DNA from: Nilaparvata lugens
Lineage: Eukaryota > Arthropoda > Insecta > Hemiptera > Delphacidae
DNA: 64,000 nucleotides
Reading direction: 5' to 3'
Assembly: GCF_014356525.2 (NCBI RefSeq)
Contig: NC_052510.1
Span: 51,675,119-51,739,118, forward strand
Shown here: positions 11,277 to 23,394 of the stretch, one piece after another
Layout of the letters: every line of letters starts with the position of its first letter
Numbering within the stretch: position 1 is the first letter of the stretch
Made by a program: the position numbers and the translations under genes
Notes under the pieces: model-generated
Database searches by the model: none
Seen by the model: the letters and a program-made list of their open reading frames with translations, nothing else
Told to the model about the DNA's origin: nothing

Positions 11277-13090
11277 CTGAAATAAAAAAAATCTTTGAAT
11301 AAAAACACACATATGTTATCAAATTCTACACAGTTTTATTCGGTACACGACCATGGTTTTGTGACCACACAGTTAGTGTTACAACCAGTTTAATAATAAA
11401 CTACTTGTAAACAAGAGAAAGAATGCAATGAACCCCAGAGTCGGCGGATCATGTCAGCAGCTCAATATCATGAAAGAAATCAGGTTAAGAAAATTCGAAA
11501 TTTGAGAGAGTCAAGACAAATAACAATATATTCCTCAAAACAAATATGAAAATCGAGATGAAAACATTATTGTCACAAAGTACAGAATTACAAAAAATTG
11601 GTATAGAATTTAATTTAGAGTTCATGAATTTAGGAAGTAGCGCTACCCCATTAATATTTCACTCGATGTTTTGAAAAATTTCCAAGTTATCAATTTGCGA
11701 AGAGAATATATGTAGTTGAAGAAAATGTAGAAATTTGATGATGCAGCTTACCGGAATTTAGAAGAGGTATTTACTTTATTTTGCTGTGTCTTCATGATGT
11801 TTAGTCCTGTTTACTTAAATTCCATGGTCCAGTAGTTAGATTCGTTGTACAAGCAGGTTGTGTGTTGAGATATCTTCAATTTAATCATATTTAACATAAA
11901 TAAAAAAACCCAACTGGGTTTTAAAAAAGACTCAATAAAACATAAAAGTAAAGGAGGCCGAAGCCTATTTTGGCAAAATTAATTCATGTTGGAAGATAAT
12001 TAAATACTGAACGAAAAGAAGAAACCATTTCTTAAATTTTAAGTCAGACAATGCCAAAAACCAATGAATTAGTAGTGAGTGATGAAGCCTCCAGTAGTGA
12101 ATACAGCGTAACAGTCTAGCTGTTCAACAGCAGTTTTGCCAACTTGCAAAACACAATACATAAGTATAAATCTTTTATGAATTATAAAACGACAAAATGC
12201 AATTATAACTATTCAAATTACGGAATTAAAATTATAGTTAACTATTAAGAATTTAATTTTGGTACACCGGTCACATTTTCATGTTATAACAGTTTGTTAT
12301 AACTTAGCTTACATGGAAATGAAATAAATAAATATGAATACTTGTATGAATTTAATATTAGGCTACGCATCTTTATTAGTTGAGTATGAATGGTTTAACA
12401 AGACAAGATAAGACAAAATCTCCTTGTTGCCCAGCTGACTTTTTAAACAGTTTAAAAAATCTTTATTTACAACTAAAAAACATTAGCCTACAGCAAATAA
12501 AAAGTGACATGAGATGTTGTGAAAAGTCTGTGTGTGGGAAAATAGTTGCAAGTATTTATATAATACACATAAGATAGATTGGAAAAATGGCCTGTGCCTG
12601 CTATTGCCTATCCATCTAGTATACGTCTGTTTCCATACACTTTCTAGAACCGATACCAGCCGAAACGAGCCAAGTCATTAATTTATTTAGTAGTGTCCAT
12701 TGTTGACTGGCACTTGCGGGATAGATTTTGTCAGTCTAACCGAGATGAGCTGAATCTGACCAAAACGAGCCGAGCTGTTGGCAAAAGCTCGTTATTGTCC
12801 ATAGAAATGAGAACAGTGACAGTCAGAATATTATATTATCATGGTGTACTGTAATATTTATGTAACAGTGATTGTAATGTAAGAAATATTGATAGGGTTT
12901 TTAGTGATGACTAGATTTTCAAGAATCAATGCAAAATAAGAGACAATATAGAGAGGCCAACTCCATGCAATTTCAAATTGATTATATTCAAGTTTGCATG
13001 TGTGAGCTGCCACTGCTATTAATCTGAAAGCTCAGACCGTGTAGATTTACAAAACAAGCTGCTTCTATTGAAATCTCCATTAAATAAAGA
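11277..13090. other. No recognised gene; possible second SINE head
   Basis: At about 11822 the words TGGTCCAGTAGTTAGATTC resemble a pol III A box and share the TAGATTCGTTGTRCAA word with the repeat at 793-916, suggesting a degraded relative. At 12620-12800 the word AACGAGCC(R)AG recurs twice. Frames are short and no other feature is supported. Confidence 0.35.
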
Positions 13091-13195
13091 TAACTCTAAT
13101 TGATCTTTTATAAAGATAATGTCAACCTGTTATAACATTATCATTATAAAAATATATCTTTTATGAATGATGGCCTATTATAATATAAATAATCT
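13091..13195. repeat. Diverged relative of the Harbinger element's subterminal region
   Basis: The order GATCTTTTATAAAGATAATG, TCAACCTGTTAT, ATCTTTTATGAATG, ATGGCCTATTA matches the right subterminal part of the Harbinger-type element at about 59285-59360 (TTTATAAAAGATAATG, CCAACCTATTAT, AATCTTTTATAAAATATGGCCTATTA). The terminal GGCCGGG block is not present, so this is a remnant. Confidence 0.5.
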
Positions 13196-13655
13196 TAATT
13201 AACAATATCAATGCATGCATTGGATCAATAATCATCAAATCACAACAGTATTGCAAAAGAAAATAGCAATTACTGTACTTTGTCTGTCCTCTTGTTTTCA
13301 ATTATCTTCTTGTACTTGAGAACAATATCAAGTAAGTGGGATTTTCCCATCTCCGGTAAATTACGCCCTGTTTCCCTTTTTTTGGCTGCAAACATAAGAA
13401 ATAACTAGGTAGTTAATATCTGGTTATGTCGCCGCTTATAGCTTTTGTTATTGATAAAATAAGACGGTATGACTGACAATTGACTACTTCATGAAATAAT
13501 GATGTTTAAAAAGGAAAATATGCTTAATGATTGAAAAGAAGCCGGACTAGCCTAGCCTAGCCCTTAGGCCAACATAAAACCAAACATCATTGCTATGGCA
13601 AATCGATTCATGTATGAATATTATGGTTGAAATGAGGTCTTGTATCTTGATTGAA
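13196..13655. other. No recognised gene
   Basis: AT-rich, short frames, no repeat structure noticed apart from the hairpin that follows. Confidence 0.5.
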
Positions 13656-13694
13656 ATGTCTATGATTAGACATAAAATGTCTTATCATAGACAT
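13656..13694. repeat. Hairpin, 18-nt arms with a 3-nt loop
   Basis: The arms ATGTCTATGATTAGACAT (13656-13673) and ATGTCTTATCATAGACAT (13677-13694) are reverse complements at 17 of 18 positions, separated by AAA. Partial direct copies of the arm and of GAAATGAGGTCTTGT flank it, so the region looks like a local duplication with an inversion. Confidence 0.8.
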
Positions 13695-13937
13695 TGAAAT
13701 GTCTATGATTGAAATGAGGTCTTGTGTGGTTTCAACCTTTGACTATGTGAATAAAAGTAAGTTATTAATAGGTGTCATGTTTAAAAGTTAGGGTGTTTCG
13801 ACATCTAAGGATATTTGTTGACAAAAATGTAGGCTACCTGGAAATCTATTGAGGTAGAGAAGTCTGATTGGACTCCTGTTGTAGAGGATAAAAAAATGCA
13901 GACATTGATTTTTGATCAGGAGTTAGGAACTAGGACC

Positions 13938-14190
13938 TACGAGAGTTGCCCTCTGTTCCAAATGTGCCAGGGTCCACAGGCGGTTCTCCACAAGCTGCAA
14001 TTTCAATTGGGGCTGCGACTTCAATTGGGGCTGCGACTTCAATTGGGGCTACATCAACTGTTGGATATGCTGTAATGTCAATAGATGAGGAATTTGGAGT
14101 TAGGAACAATGTCCCACAAGAATTTCCCCCTGTTCCAAATGTGCCAGGGTCCACAGGCGGTTCTCCACAAGCTGCAATTTCGATTTGGAC
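13938..14190. repeat. Nested minisatellite: 80-bp direct repeat with an inner 18-bp repeat
   Basis: A block of about 80 bp (13938-14017) with CTGTTCCAAATGTGCCAGGG is repeated at 14112-14190. Between them the 18-bp unit CAATTGGGGCTGCGACTT is repeated about three times (14005-14055). The 18-bp unit keeps both strands open, giving peptides such as PIEVAA repeated. A coding role is not supported by any recognised domain. Confidence 0.75.
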
Positions 14191-15640
14191 TGCACTGCAG
14201 TTTCAATTTGGGCTTCAACTGCTGTGTTCTGTTTTGGATCTGCTGCCATTTCAATGAATGAAAAATTTGGTACCTCTATCACATCAAGAAATGAAAAAAA
14301 TGATGGAACTGCTGAAGGTTTTAGCCTCAATTTAAAGCATTACAAAGCAGTCTTTCTCGAAGTGCTTTCACAAACCTCTCTATTTCTTAGAGTTTTCCCT
14401 GAATTAACTCCAAACTCTAATTCGCACAGTTTTCAATCCATGATGTGCCAATGGAAAGTCTGTCTACAGGAAATTTATAAAAATGTATGTCCCTAGAATT
14501 TGCCCTGCTTCTTTTACAACCCATGAAACAGCTACACATTTTGGCTGGGTTTCTTTTTATCAACTTTGTTGGATGTCATGATTATGCCTGAAAATAACAG
14601 TAATGTTCTCTAATCTTCAGTATTTTTTAGTAATCTTCTAATATTCAGTAAAAAAATGTATGGAACTTGGAAACGAAACCTCTCAAAGAAAGTCTGAAAT
14701 CCAAATCCATGGCTCTATTAGAGAATCATTGAGGCGCATATGCAAAACAATTACATCAAACTTGTCAATACAAATATTAATCTTAGTGTGTAGATTAACT
14801 GGAATCTTCTCACAAGGTACTATATTAGTGGCCTGGGTTTTTCAGTATATCATTATCAACAGGACTGTCATTGGCAAAATGAATATATTTATCTATCATG
14901 ATGAAACTAGCAAAAGGCATAACTTGGCAAATATTGGTAAAGCCAGTAGTTTCCTCTTTTTTCCAGTACTGTTGTAACTTGGTCTTAACTACAGCCTGTT
15001 TTACTTCCGTATGAATCCTCTGCATGACTTCATCAGCAAGCTGTTGTCTCTTGACAGACTGGGGTCGTTGACATGGGTTCCATTACCTGCCTACCTGCCT
15101 TTGGTTTCTCCTGCTTCTTTCCCTTCACCATTTTTGAATGTACTGAACTTAAAACGAACTGTAGCCAAATTCACTAAATGGAAGTATAGATTATGTATCA
15201 CTATTTATTTTCAATGCTGAGTAATTATAATGGAAATTGAAATTTTAAAATGAAACTATATAAAAAACATGTGACATTTTGATATAGTATATCTGGTTGG
15301 CATAAATGAGAGGGGAACCCTCATTTGAATTGAAAATCCAATCCAGAGACTCTGCACCTACAGGATATTCTTTCTTATTTATTTATTTATTTATTTATTT
15401 AATTATTTTGAATTAGAAATCTTGAATTAGAATTTGAATTAAAAACTTTCCTCAGACATTTAAATACAAAAATTTGTGTTATCATTGGAAGAGGAACTAC
15501 TTAGTGCACCAATGTTGTTCACAACCTTATAGAATTGAACATCAGACTCTTCTGGACGAATTGACATAGACCTATGGTAGCCTGTAGGAATAATAGATGG
15601 ATAGGAAATTGGTAGAGTAAAGGATGAAGAGGATTATATT
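14191..15640. other. Mostly unassigned; possible piggyBac scrap on the minus strand at 14825-15025
   Basis: The minus-strand frame 14825-15025 includes YWKK, then ICQVMPFASFIMIDKYIHFANDSP, similar in layout to the piggyBac stretch in which a short helix leads into (L/I)HFADN. The match is short and nothing convincing continues on either side. A simple (ATTT)n run lies at about 15376-15402. Low confidence. Confidence 0.25.
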
Positions 15641-15649
15641 GTTGATGAT

Positions 15650-17188
15650 AGATAATGGAGAGGATGCTTCCGTTTCCTGTTCTGTTTAATTAATTTCAGT
15701 ACCCCTACTTGAAAATCTATTATATCAGATCCATCAAAATCTTGAAGAGAATGAAGTAATCTTTTGAAAAAATGAAAGATGCTGATATATTGTTGATGAT
15801 AGATAACGGAGAGGATGCTTCCGTTGCCTGTTCTGTTTTATTACATTCAGTACCCCTATTTGAAAATCTATTGTATCAGATCCATCGAAATCTTGAAGAG
15901 AATGAAGTAATCCTTTGAAAAATGAAAGAGGCTGATATATTGTTGATGATAGATAACCGAGAGGATGCTTCCGTTGCCTGTTCTGTTTTATTACTTTCAG
16001 TACCCCTATTTGAAAATCGATTGTATCAGATCCATCAAAATCTTGAAGAGAAAGAAGTAATCCTTTGAGAAATGAAAGATGCTGATATATTGTTGATGAT
16101 AGATAATGGAGAGGATGCTTCCGTTGCCTGTTCTGTTTTATTACTTTCAGTACCCCTATTTGAAAATATATTATATAAGGTCCATCAAAATCTTGAAGGA
16201 GATTTTCTTTTGAAAAATGTAATCTTTTGAAAAATGAAAGATGCTGATATATTGTTGATGATAGATAACGGAGAGGATGCTTCCGTTGCCTGTTCTGTTT
16301 TATTACATTCAGTACCCCTATTTGAAAATCTATTGTATCAGATCCATCGAAATCTTGAAGAGAATGAAGTAATCCTTTGAAAAATGAAAGAGGCTGATAT
16401 ATTGTTGATGATAGATAACCGAGAGGATGCTTCCGTTGCCTGTTCTGTTTTATTACTTTCAGTACCCCTATTTGAAAATCGATTGTATCAGATCCATCAA
16501 AATCTTGAAGAGAAAGAAGTAATCCTTTGAGAAATGAAAGATGCTGATATATTGTTGATGATAGATAATGGAGAGGATGCTTCCGTTGCCTGTTCTGTTT
16601 TATTACTTTCAGTACCCCTATTTGAAAATATATTATATAAGGTCCATCAAAATCTTGAAGGAGATTTTCTTTTGAAAAATGTAATCTTTTGAAAAATGAA
16701 AGATGCTGATATATTGTTGATGATAGATAACGGAGAGGATGCTTCCGTTGCCTGTTCTGTTTTATTACATTCAGTACCCCTATTTGAAAATCTATTGTAT
16801 CAGATCCATCGAAATCTTGAAGAGAATGAAGTAATCCTTTGAAAAATGAAAGAGGCTGATATATTGTTGATGATAGATAACCGAGAGGATGCTTCCGTTG
16901 CCTGTTCTGTTTTATTACTTTCAGTACCCCTATTTGAAAATCGATTGTATCAGATCCATCAAAATCTTGAAGAGAAAGAAGTAATCCTTTGAGAAATGAA
17001 AGATGCTGATATATTGTTGATGATAGATAATGGAGAGGATGCTTCCGTTGCCTGTTCTGTTTTATTACTTTCAGTACCCCTATTTGAAAATATATTATAT
17101 AAGGTCCATCAAAATCTTGAAGGAGATTTTCTTTTGAAAAATGTAATCTTTTGAAAAATGAAAGATGCTGATATATTGTTGATGATAG
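15650..17188. repeat. Satellite with a 462-bp higher-order repeat of three monomers
   Basis: About ten monomers of roughly 150-162 bp, each with GAGAGGATGCTTCCGTTGCC and CAGTACCCCTATTTGAAAAT, run head to tail. Three slightly different monomers recur as a 462-bp block: GATAACGGAGAGGATG comes at about 15802, 16264 and 16726. The third monomer type carries an extra GGAGATTTTCTTTTGAAAAATGT. All unit lengths are multiples of three, which keeps the minus strand open for 490 codons (15734-17206). Three more monomers of the same family lie at 49133-49570. The array stops exactly where the LTR-like sequence begins at 17189. Confidence 0.9.
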
Positions 17189-17995
17189 TGTCAAAATCCA
17201 GCCCATGTTGAAGCGTCATGTGTCATAATCCTGCTCCATGGGGGGACACGAAAATATATAATTATTGATTTTGAGTCATGAAATAATAGACCAAGATTAT
17301 GATTTTTCAACCATGAGTACGATTCCTTAGTATAGAAGGCCTTACCTTGTGTCGGCAAATATTGTAGCCTATTTTGCTCCGTGGAGGGGGGTGATTGCAC
17401 AATAAAAAAGGAATTAATAATTAAAAAGATTGAATTAAAGAAAATAATTGAACAGTTATGGTATTTGAGGTTATAATTTAGCAGTATGTAGTTGTAGGTT
17501 AGGTTGACTAACCTTTGTTTGGCCGGGATATTGGTATCATTAAATTCAGAGTGTCTAAGTAGAATGACTGGTGTACGGATGAAACAGATTGAAAAAATTA
17601 ATTTGCTCAATAGAGGGTTTGGTGGTCTACAAAGGTAGCCGAAGTAAGGGCTGTGAATTTCTAACTTAACACTGTAGGTGATTATGTAGTGAGATAGAAT
17701 TGAATCAAATTCGATAATAAAATGCAATTCAATCTGAATCTGCCAAATATGATCAATGCTGTCACTAGGATCAGACAGAGATAGTAATTTTCTTCTCCAA
17801 ATAACGACTAATATATTTAGAATCCAATAATTGTGCTATAGTTGGAAAAGATATTAGACCGCATAAAACAACAGATAGAATAGCAAATCCATGCGAACCA
17901 GGTCTCTGATAAATACTATGGGTTATATGATGGCAAAATGCTGAACCAAAATAGTAAATATTTCGAGTACCGAGTTTAATTCTAATGTTGTCTAT
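17189..17995 (-). mobile_element. Truncated copy of the 3.16-kb LTR-like repeat
   Basis: It starts TGTCAAAATCCAGCC, like the complete copy at 37871-41031 (TGTCAAATCCCAGCC), and follows it to the position equivalent to about 38985, where similarity stops at TTGTCTAT. It lacks the 302-bp insertion seen at 38251-38552 in the complete copy and so represents the uninserted form. Its boundary with the satellite array is abrupt, as expected for an insertion into the array. The long minus-strand frame 17191-17727 inside it is not conserved as an ORF in the other copy. Confidence 0.75.
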
Positions 17996-18755
17996 TGAAA
18001 CGTTTTTTATTTTGTTTTATTCAACCCTTCCACTGTATGCTAACGAAACTGGATTCAAACCGACAGATTTAGGAATCAATTCCATCAACACAAAGTAAGA
18101 AAGACCGGAATAATTCAATTAACGTATACTTAATTAATTTGACAGCAGTCTACAGACCTTAAACATTGCAAATGGGTAGTATTGTAATAAAAACTATATA
18201 TTCGGTAGTAAGCATGTGTGTTAAATTTAATTTTGAAGATAAACAGAATTGGACAAATTTAAATATAGAATCAAATCAATTGTACAGTTATCGATAGCTA
18301 AAAGAAGCATCTAATTAAATATTGAAAACAGATTAAACGGTGCAACAAATTATGAATATAAAATAAACAGATTACATTTTGATCTCAATACATAGTGATT
18401 CAGATAAATACCTTATATGTTGAGGAGGGGCGCCCCAAAACACTTTTAATCGATGAACACTTTTGCAATATTTTACTTTTCGCGAGCACTGTTTACACTT
18501 TATCCATATGGGCAATGTTACGAAGTTTGGCTGATATCCTTATACGTCGATATTATTTGAAGAAGGCGAATCTTGTGGTGTGGCGGGTTTGTACAATTAC
18601 GAACTCCAGTGGAATCTTCCCAGATTCGTCTGGACTAGTCCTCGTACCAGAATAATTAGACTGGACGTCCTGGATTCGTAATCATCGGTCTGGTTCACCG
18701 AATGTAGACTTGCAGCCTCACCATGGAACGTGGAATATGGGACCTGGCTTCAATC

Positions 18756-18820
18756 ATGGACTTCGGGCATGGACATCCAGCATAGACATCGAGCATAGAC
18801 TTCGAGCGTAGACATCGACC
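18756..18820. repeat. Degenerate 15-16-bp minisatellite
   Basis: The units GGCATGGACATCCA, GCATAGACATCGA, GCATAGACTTCGA and GCGTAGACATCGA follow each other with single-base differences. No gene frame spans them convincingly. Confidence 0.7.
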
Positions 18821-20760
18821 ACTGTTTGGGATATAAAGGAAAAACCATTTTGTAAATCCTATACATACTATATTATACAATATTCTTATATATAACTTAT
18901 ACAATATTCAATAAACAGTAGAAAATTAAGTTTTAACAAAATTTAATACAATAGAAAGAATTATTTAAATTTTTCCAATAAAAATTTACTCAAGAATTTT
19001 AGAAACAAGAAGTCTATTACTTTCTTATTATTTGAAATTTAGACAAATTTACTTCGAAACAGAATTACTACCAGAGCAGAGAAATATAACAAATTAAGGA
19101 AATACTTTCTTCAGATATGGGTAAGAACCAATATATATAATTTTATAAATTCAAGATTTATATGATAACTTATTTGTTTCCACAAAATTAATAGAAAAGA
19201 AATACAATGAATTATTATATATAGTAATTACCTTTAATAGCGGGTTTTTGCACGCATTAAAACAGTCTGATGTAATATTTGAATACCGGCATTTTAAATT
19301 ATAAATTTGAGGACTACTGTGAACTATGGAGTTACTACCGGTTTTGTATTAATAGAAAACTTCACATTACTTAGTGAACAAAATAAGTACAGAATTTACA
19401 GTTAAACATGAAAAAAAATAAGAAGCGGGAGTTACATCCTTTCTCACCGGGAGCTCGACTTGAACTAGCTCTTTTCTACCAAAAATTGTTATTTGACCGT
19501 TAATCAGGAAGAAGAACAAGAAAGAAATTGCAGCGACAAGGACAGAAACTGAGCGAGCTCCATGTTAACAGAATGGGAGTAAGAGAGAAAATCGAATGGG
19601 AGAAAGAAACTCTCATTCGACAGTATTCGACAAACCTCCTAGATAAAGATGTTTTTCAAAGAATTAACCGAAAAACAAGAATAATTCTGTTACACAATAT
19701 TATTTTCATCATTACAAGAGCAGTCAGTCAACCGCATATCTATGTTCTTATTTCCAAGACCCTGAAACCACTAGAATTAGGATTACATTATTGACCAGAT
19801 TCAAATCGACAGACCTCAGAGCCAAGTACAATTTCAACAACTACGCGTTCTCCGACAAATCATTTATCACCAGGAGAACGGCTTTAAATTAAAACCAATT
19901 TGAATTTTTGTGAGTGAAATATTTCACCAAGCTTTACAACAATTCAAGTATTGAATTGAAGTCAATTCAAGTACTGAAGTCAAGAAATGAAGAATTCAAG
20001 TACTTTTCTGAACAAGGAAAATTCATTAGAATTGTATCAAGCATTGTACAATATTTCTAGCACTATGGTTGATAAATACCCTCCCTGCAAATGGAAAAAT
20101 ACCGAGTAACCGAGATGTAGTATTTAGAAGAATGTATAATTTCCAATGAGATACAGTAAGGAATGTATTTTCAAAAAACAAAATAATACTTCTTCGTTAG
20201 TTTTCATTAAACATAAAAGTACAACTGAAGAGATTAACAGAACCTTCAACACCGCGTATACTTTTGATTAGATGCTATTGTCAATTCTATGAATGAGAAG
20301 ACTAGAGCAGCTTCCAAGGATCCAACAATCTTCTTACCTTACAGAGATATCCAACCAATTTCCAATAATATATTCCAATAGTAGGGTACAACTAGAGATG
20401 TATTCAACCAATTTCTAATATATATTCCAATAGCATTTATCTTAACAATTTCCTTTGTAAGAATGTATTTGAATTGCACAATACAACACACAATCACACT
20501 GGAATCCAACGAGCACACACTATTCAACAGATTCCATCCTGCGGGGACCAAGTGTAATCACCTCGGTTTAAATTGATGCAAATTGAACAACTCTTTTTAA
20601 AACAAGACTACACAGCCACACAAGTACAGTCCGCACCACAACACACACCAACTGACACTGAGCCGACTGAGCCAGCTACCAAATTCAAACCGTCTGAATC
20701 CGTTGCTGTTCAAATCACTATCTGCCGGCTCCAATCAAGGATGTTCCCGCGCTTCGCGCA

Positions 20761-20802
20761 TCACGTGGTCTGGTCTGCTACGTCATCAAGGGGACCACGT
20801 GA
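20761..20802. promoter_or_regulatory. Inverted E-box pair around a CRE-like site
   Basis: TCACGTGGTC (20761-20770) and GACCACGTGA (20793-20802) are perfect reverse complements, each containing CACGTG. Between them lies TACGTCA, a CRE/bZIP-like core. The local sequence is more GC-rich than the rest of this 5-kb gap. Such an arrangement suits bHLH/bZIP binding at a promoter, but no gene start could be attached to it. Confidence 0.35.
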
Positions 20803-23394
20803 ACGACAGAGATAAGTGCAAATTAGCAGGCCTCCTTGACTCATCTAATTCATACATCATTCATCTGCCGTTCGCCTCGTAGAGGAAGTGGAAAAACAAC
20901 GTTGGCAATCAAGTGCCACTCCCATGAATGGAATGGATTATCAAGTAGATGCAAGCACAGAAGAAAAAATACTGACTATATATTTCGTCTCTGATACAAG
21001 ACAACTTCATTGAATGAAATTATTGAGAACGGTACAGTGAGACAATTTGAATACATTTGAACTGCATTATTACAGTAATATCGTAGACAACGTGGACAAT
21101 ATTGAACACATTTCATTTGAATGCATTATAATACAGTACGGCAATATCTGAGACAATATGAAGACAACATTCTTCTCTGGTAATATCAATGCGGAATTGA
21201 ATAGACAAGTAGATAGTAGACTACCCTTGAATTGAAATGAGCAGTCTATAATGAGATTGTAGGTGATGAAGAAGGTCTGTAATGTTACACATATTTTACA
21301 ACAATGTTGGAATCTACAATTGAATCTAGAATCAACTTATTTATTGATTATCTCTATTAGGAAACTTATTTATAACCGAATGGATAGGATATAGTTGTTG
21401 CATAAGTTGTAAGTTAATAAACTACTGTGGAACCTGACTCCACCTAAGGGTCCTTTTTAACTAATTTTTTAATAAAGGAACGGACTCACCGGCTTTTAAG
21501 CTTTTGGTCCCTGGATAGGCCTCAGTCGGTAGAGCAGGTACATTAGGTTATTGGTATCAGTCTGTTCACACCGCACGCACTAATACGCGTTTATTCAATT
21601 TTTCACTACGGTATACTACTTATCGATAGTCGCTCACTATCTATCAATTTGAGCTATGCCAGTGGAATGTGTTGTCACACTACTTTTTAACTTCTAATAA
21701 GTAACATATTTCAATCAATTAAATCCTAAATCAGAAGAATATATTGAATTGACTCACAAACACTACATGGGGGTACATCACTTGTTCTAAAAAATCAATT
21801 TCTTTCATGAAAATTTGCAAGCAAGGAGCCACAAGTGAAAGGCTTCAAGAGTAACGGAAACGGTGTGTGAAGGGAGTTAACTATTTTTTGAGATGAACTA
21901 TGAGCTCTAGGCATGTTCATGTGTAATGAGACGAATGATGAAGGTTGTAGACCTACAGCTGTAGGTGCGTTGCGAACCACCGGTAGGTGATTTTTTCAAT
22001 GAGTAGAAAATGCTATCATGTTTGTTATCATAAGAGTTTATGTTTAATCTCATATGAGATTTTCTACTAATGTGATACTCATATCATATGAGTATTACAT
22101 TAGTAAAAAATGTTATTCTGTTTGCTTTGCTACAAGTAACGCTACAAAAGGAAGCTACGAAATTAAAATATCACGGACTAAAAAGTAAGAGAGGCCAACC
22201 AGCATAACTTGTATCAAGTTTCCGACACGCACCGTTCAGTTTATTACTTTTTTATGCAATTAATTAAACAATATAATCAGCCACGCTTCATAGTTGCAGA
22301 GGGCAAAGCTCTCACTAATTATTCAACCAATCACCAGCACCATCCGACAGACAGCCAGCCAACAAAATTCTATTTCATACTACTGGTTACAGTACAAAGT
22401 TTCAAAAGTTCTTCACATTTGAGAAATAAATGAACTATACTAATTCTTCTATTTATTCTAAATAAGTTACAGTATCACCAGCCGACGCCTAAATAACGTA
22501 GTTATACACTATTAATTAATGCAGCCTTTCAGCTGCAATAAAAACCGATAATTAATTATTATACTAGCTTACCCGGCGAACTTCGTACCGCCAAAAAATC
22601 AATATATCTCATGTCACACTTGACTTTATTTGGTGAATCATAGAATTTATCTGACAATAAATATTTTCATTTACATCTCAATACGGACTTCCTATGTGCT
22701 TAGTCATGCAGCATTCATTATTCCGAAAACATATTCTTCTCAATCAATTGGTAGTAATATGTATCAGTAAAGTGTTGAATTTAAAAAATAGATAGGTTAA
22801 ATCAGTGTTTCAAAGATGAATTTAATGTTTTCATAGTTGTTGATTGTCAATAGATAGTCCAGGAAATATGCGATGTACGATGAACCACATAGGATTCCAT
22901 ATTCTTTCCATCTTCCATTTTAGGATGAATGGATGAATATAAGCTAAGCTAAATTTAAAAAAAATTTAAATCATTCTGTCATTCTTCACTAATTAATGAA
23001 TGCAATATGAACAACTCTCTTTCATGAGATGAATAATTTTTCCCAACATTTTCCAGTTTCACAATGATAGGGGAGTGATAATTATTTGTATAGGTCTTCT
23101 AAGGAAAAGTTATCAACAACTGGTACCAATCAACTACACTAACTTCAACTCCAAACTACCGTTTTAATACCAGTACACAATTTATCACAGGGTGACTTGT
23201 TTATTATAAAGCTGGTAACTTTGGATCCTAAATTATGGGCAGCCGCTCGGTCGAAAATTTAGAAAATATAAATATATTATAGGTCTGTAAAATGGATTAA
23301 TAAATTATTATTATTAGCCCCCCTATTAAACTTTCTGGTCAGAAACCATCCCCAATATTTACACAACATATTCCCAAAGTTTCATGCCGTTCTG

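Larger units (their letters stand above)
17996..23394. other. 5.4 kb without a recognised gene
   Basis: Short frames only (for example 18395-18655, 19528-19794 and 20573-20815 on the plus strand), with no recognised domain. Sub-features: TATCGATA motifs at 18289-18296 and 21621-21628; a run of related 15-16-bp units (GCATAGACATCGA type) at about 18756-18820; a paired-E-box palindrome at 20761-20802; palindromes around 22050-22110; a tRNA-A-box-like phrase, CCTCAGTCGGTAGAGC, near 21522; and a stretch beginning ACCCGGCGAACTTCGTACCG at about 22569 that looks like the edge of an interspersed repeat. Confidence 0.45.

Noticed and set aside
15734..17206. 490-codon ORF as a protein-coding gene
   Set aside because: It is the translation of a satellite whose unit lengths are multiples of three. 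No domain, start context or splice structure supports a gene, so it is kept only as a finding to test.
17191..17727. 178-codon minus-strand ORF
   Set aside because: It lies inside the LTR-like repeat and is not open in the homologous copy at 37871-38820.
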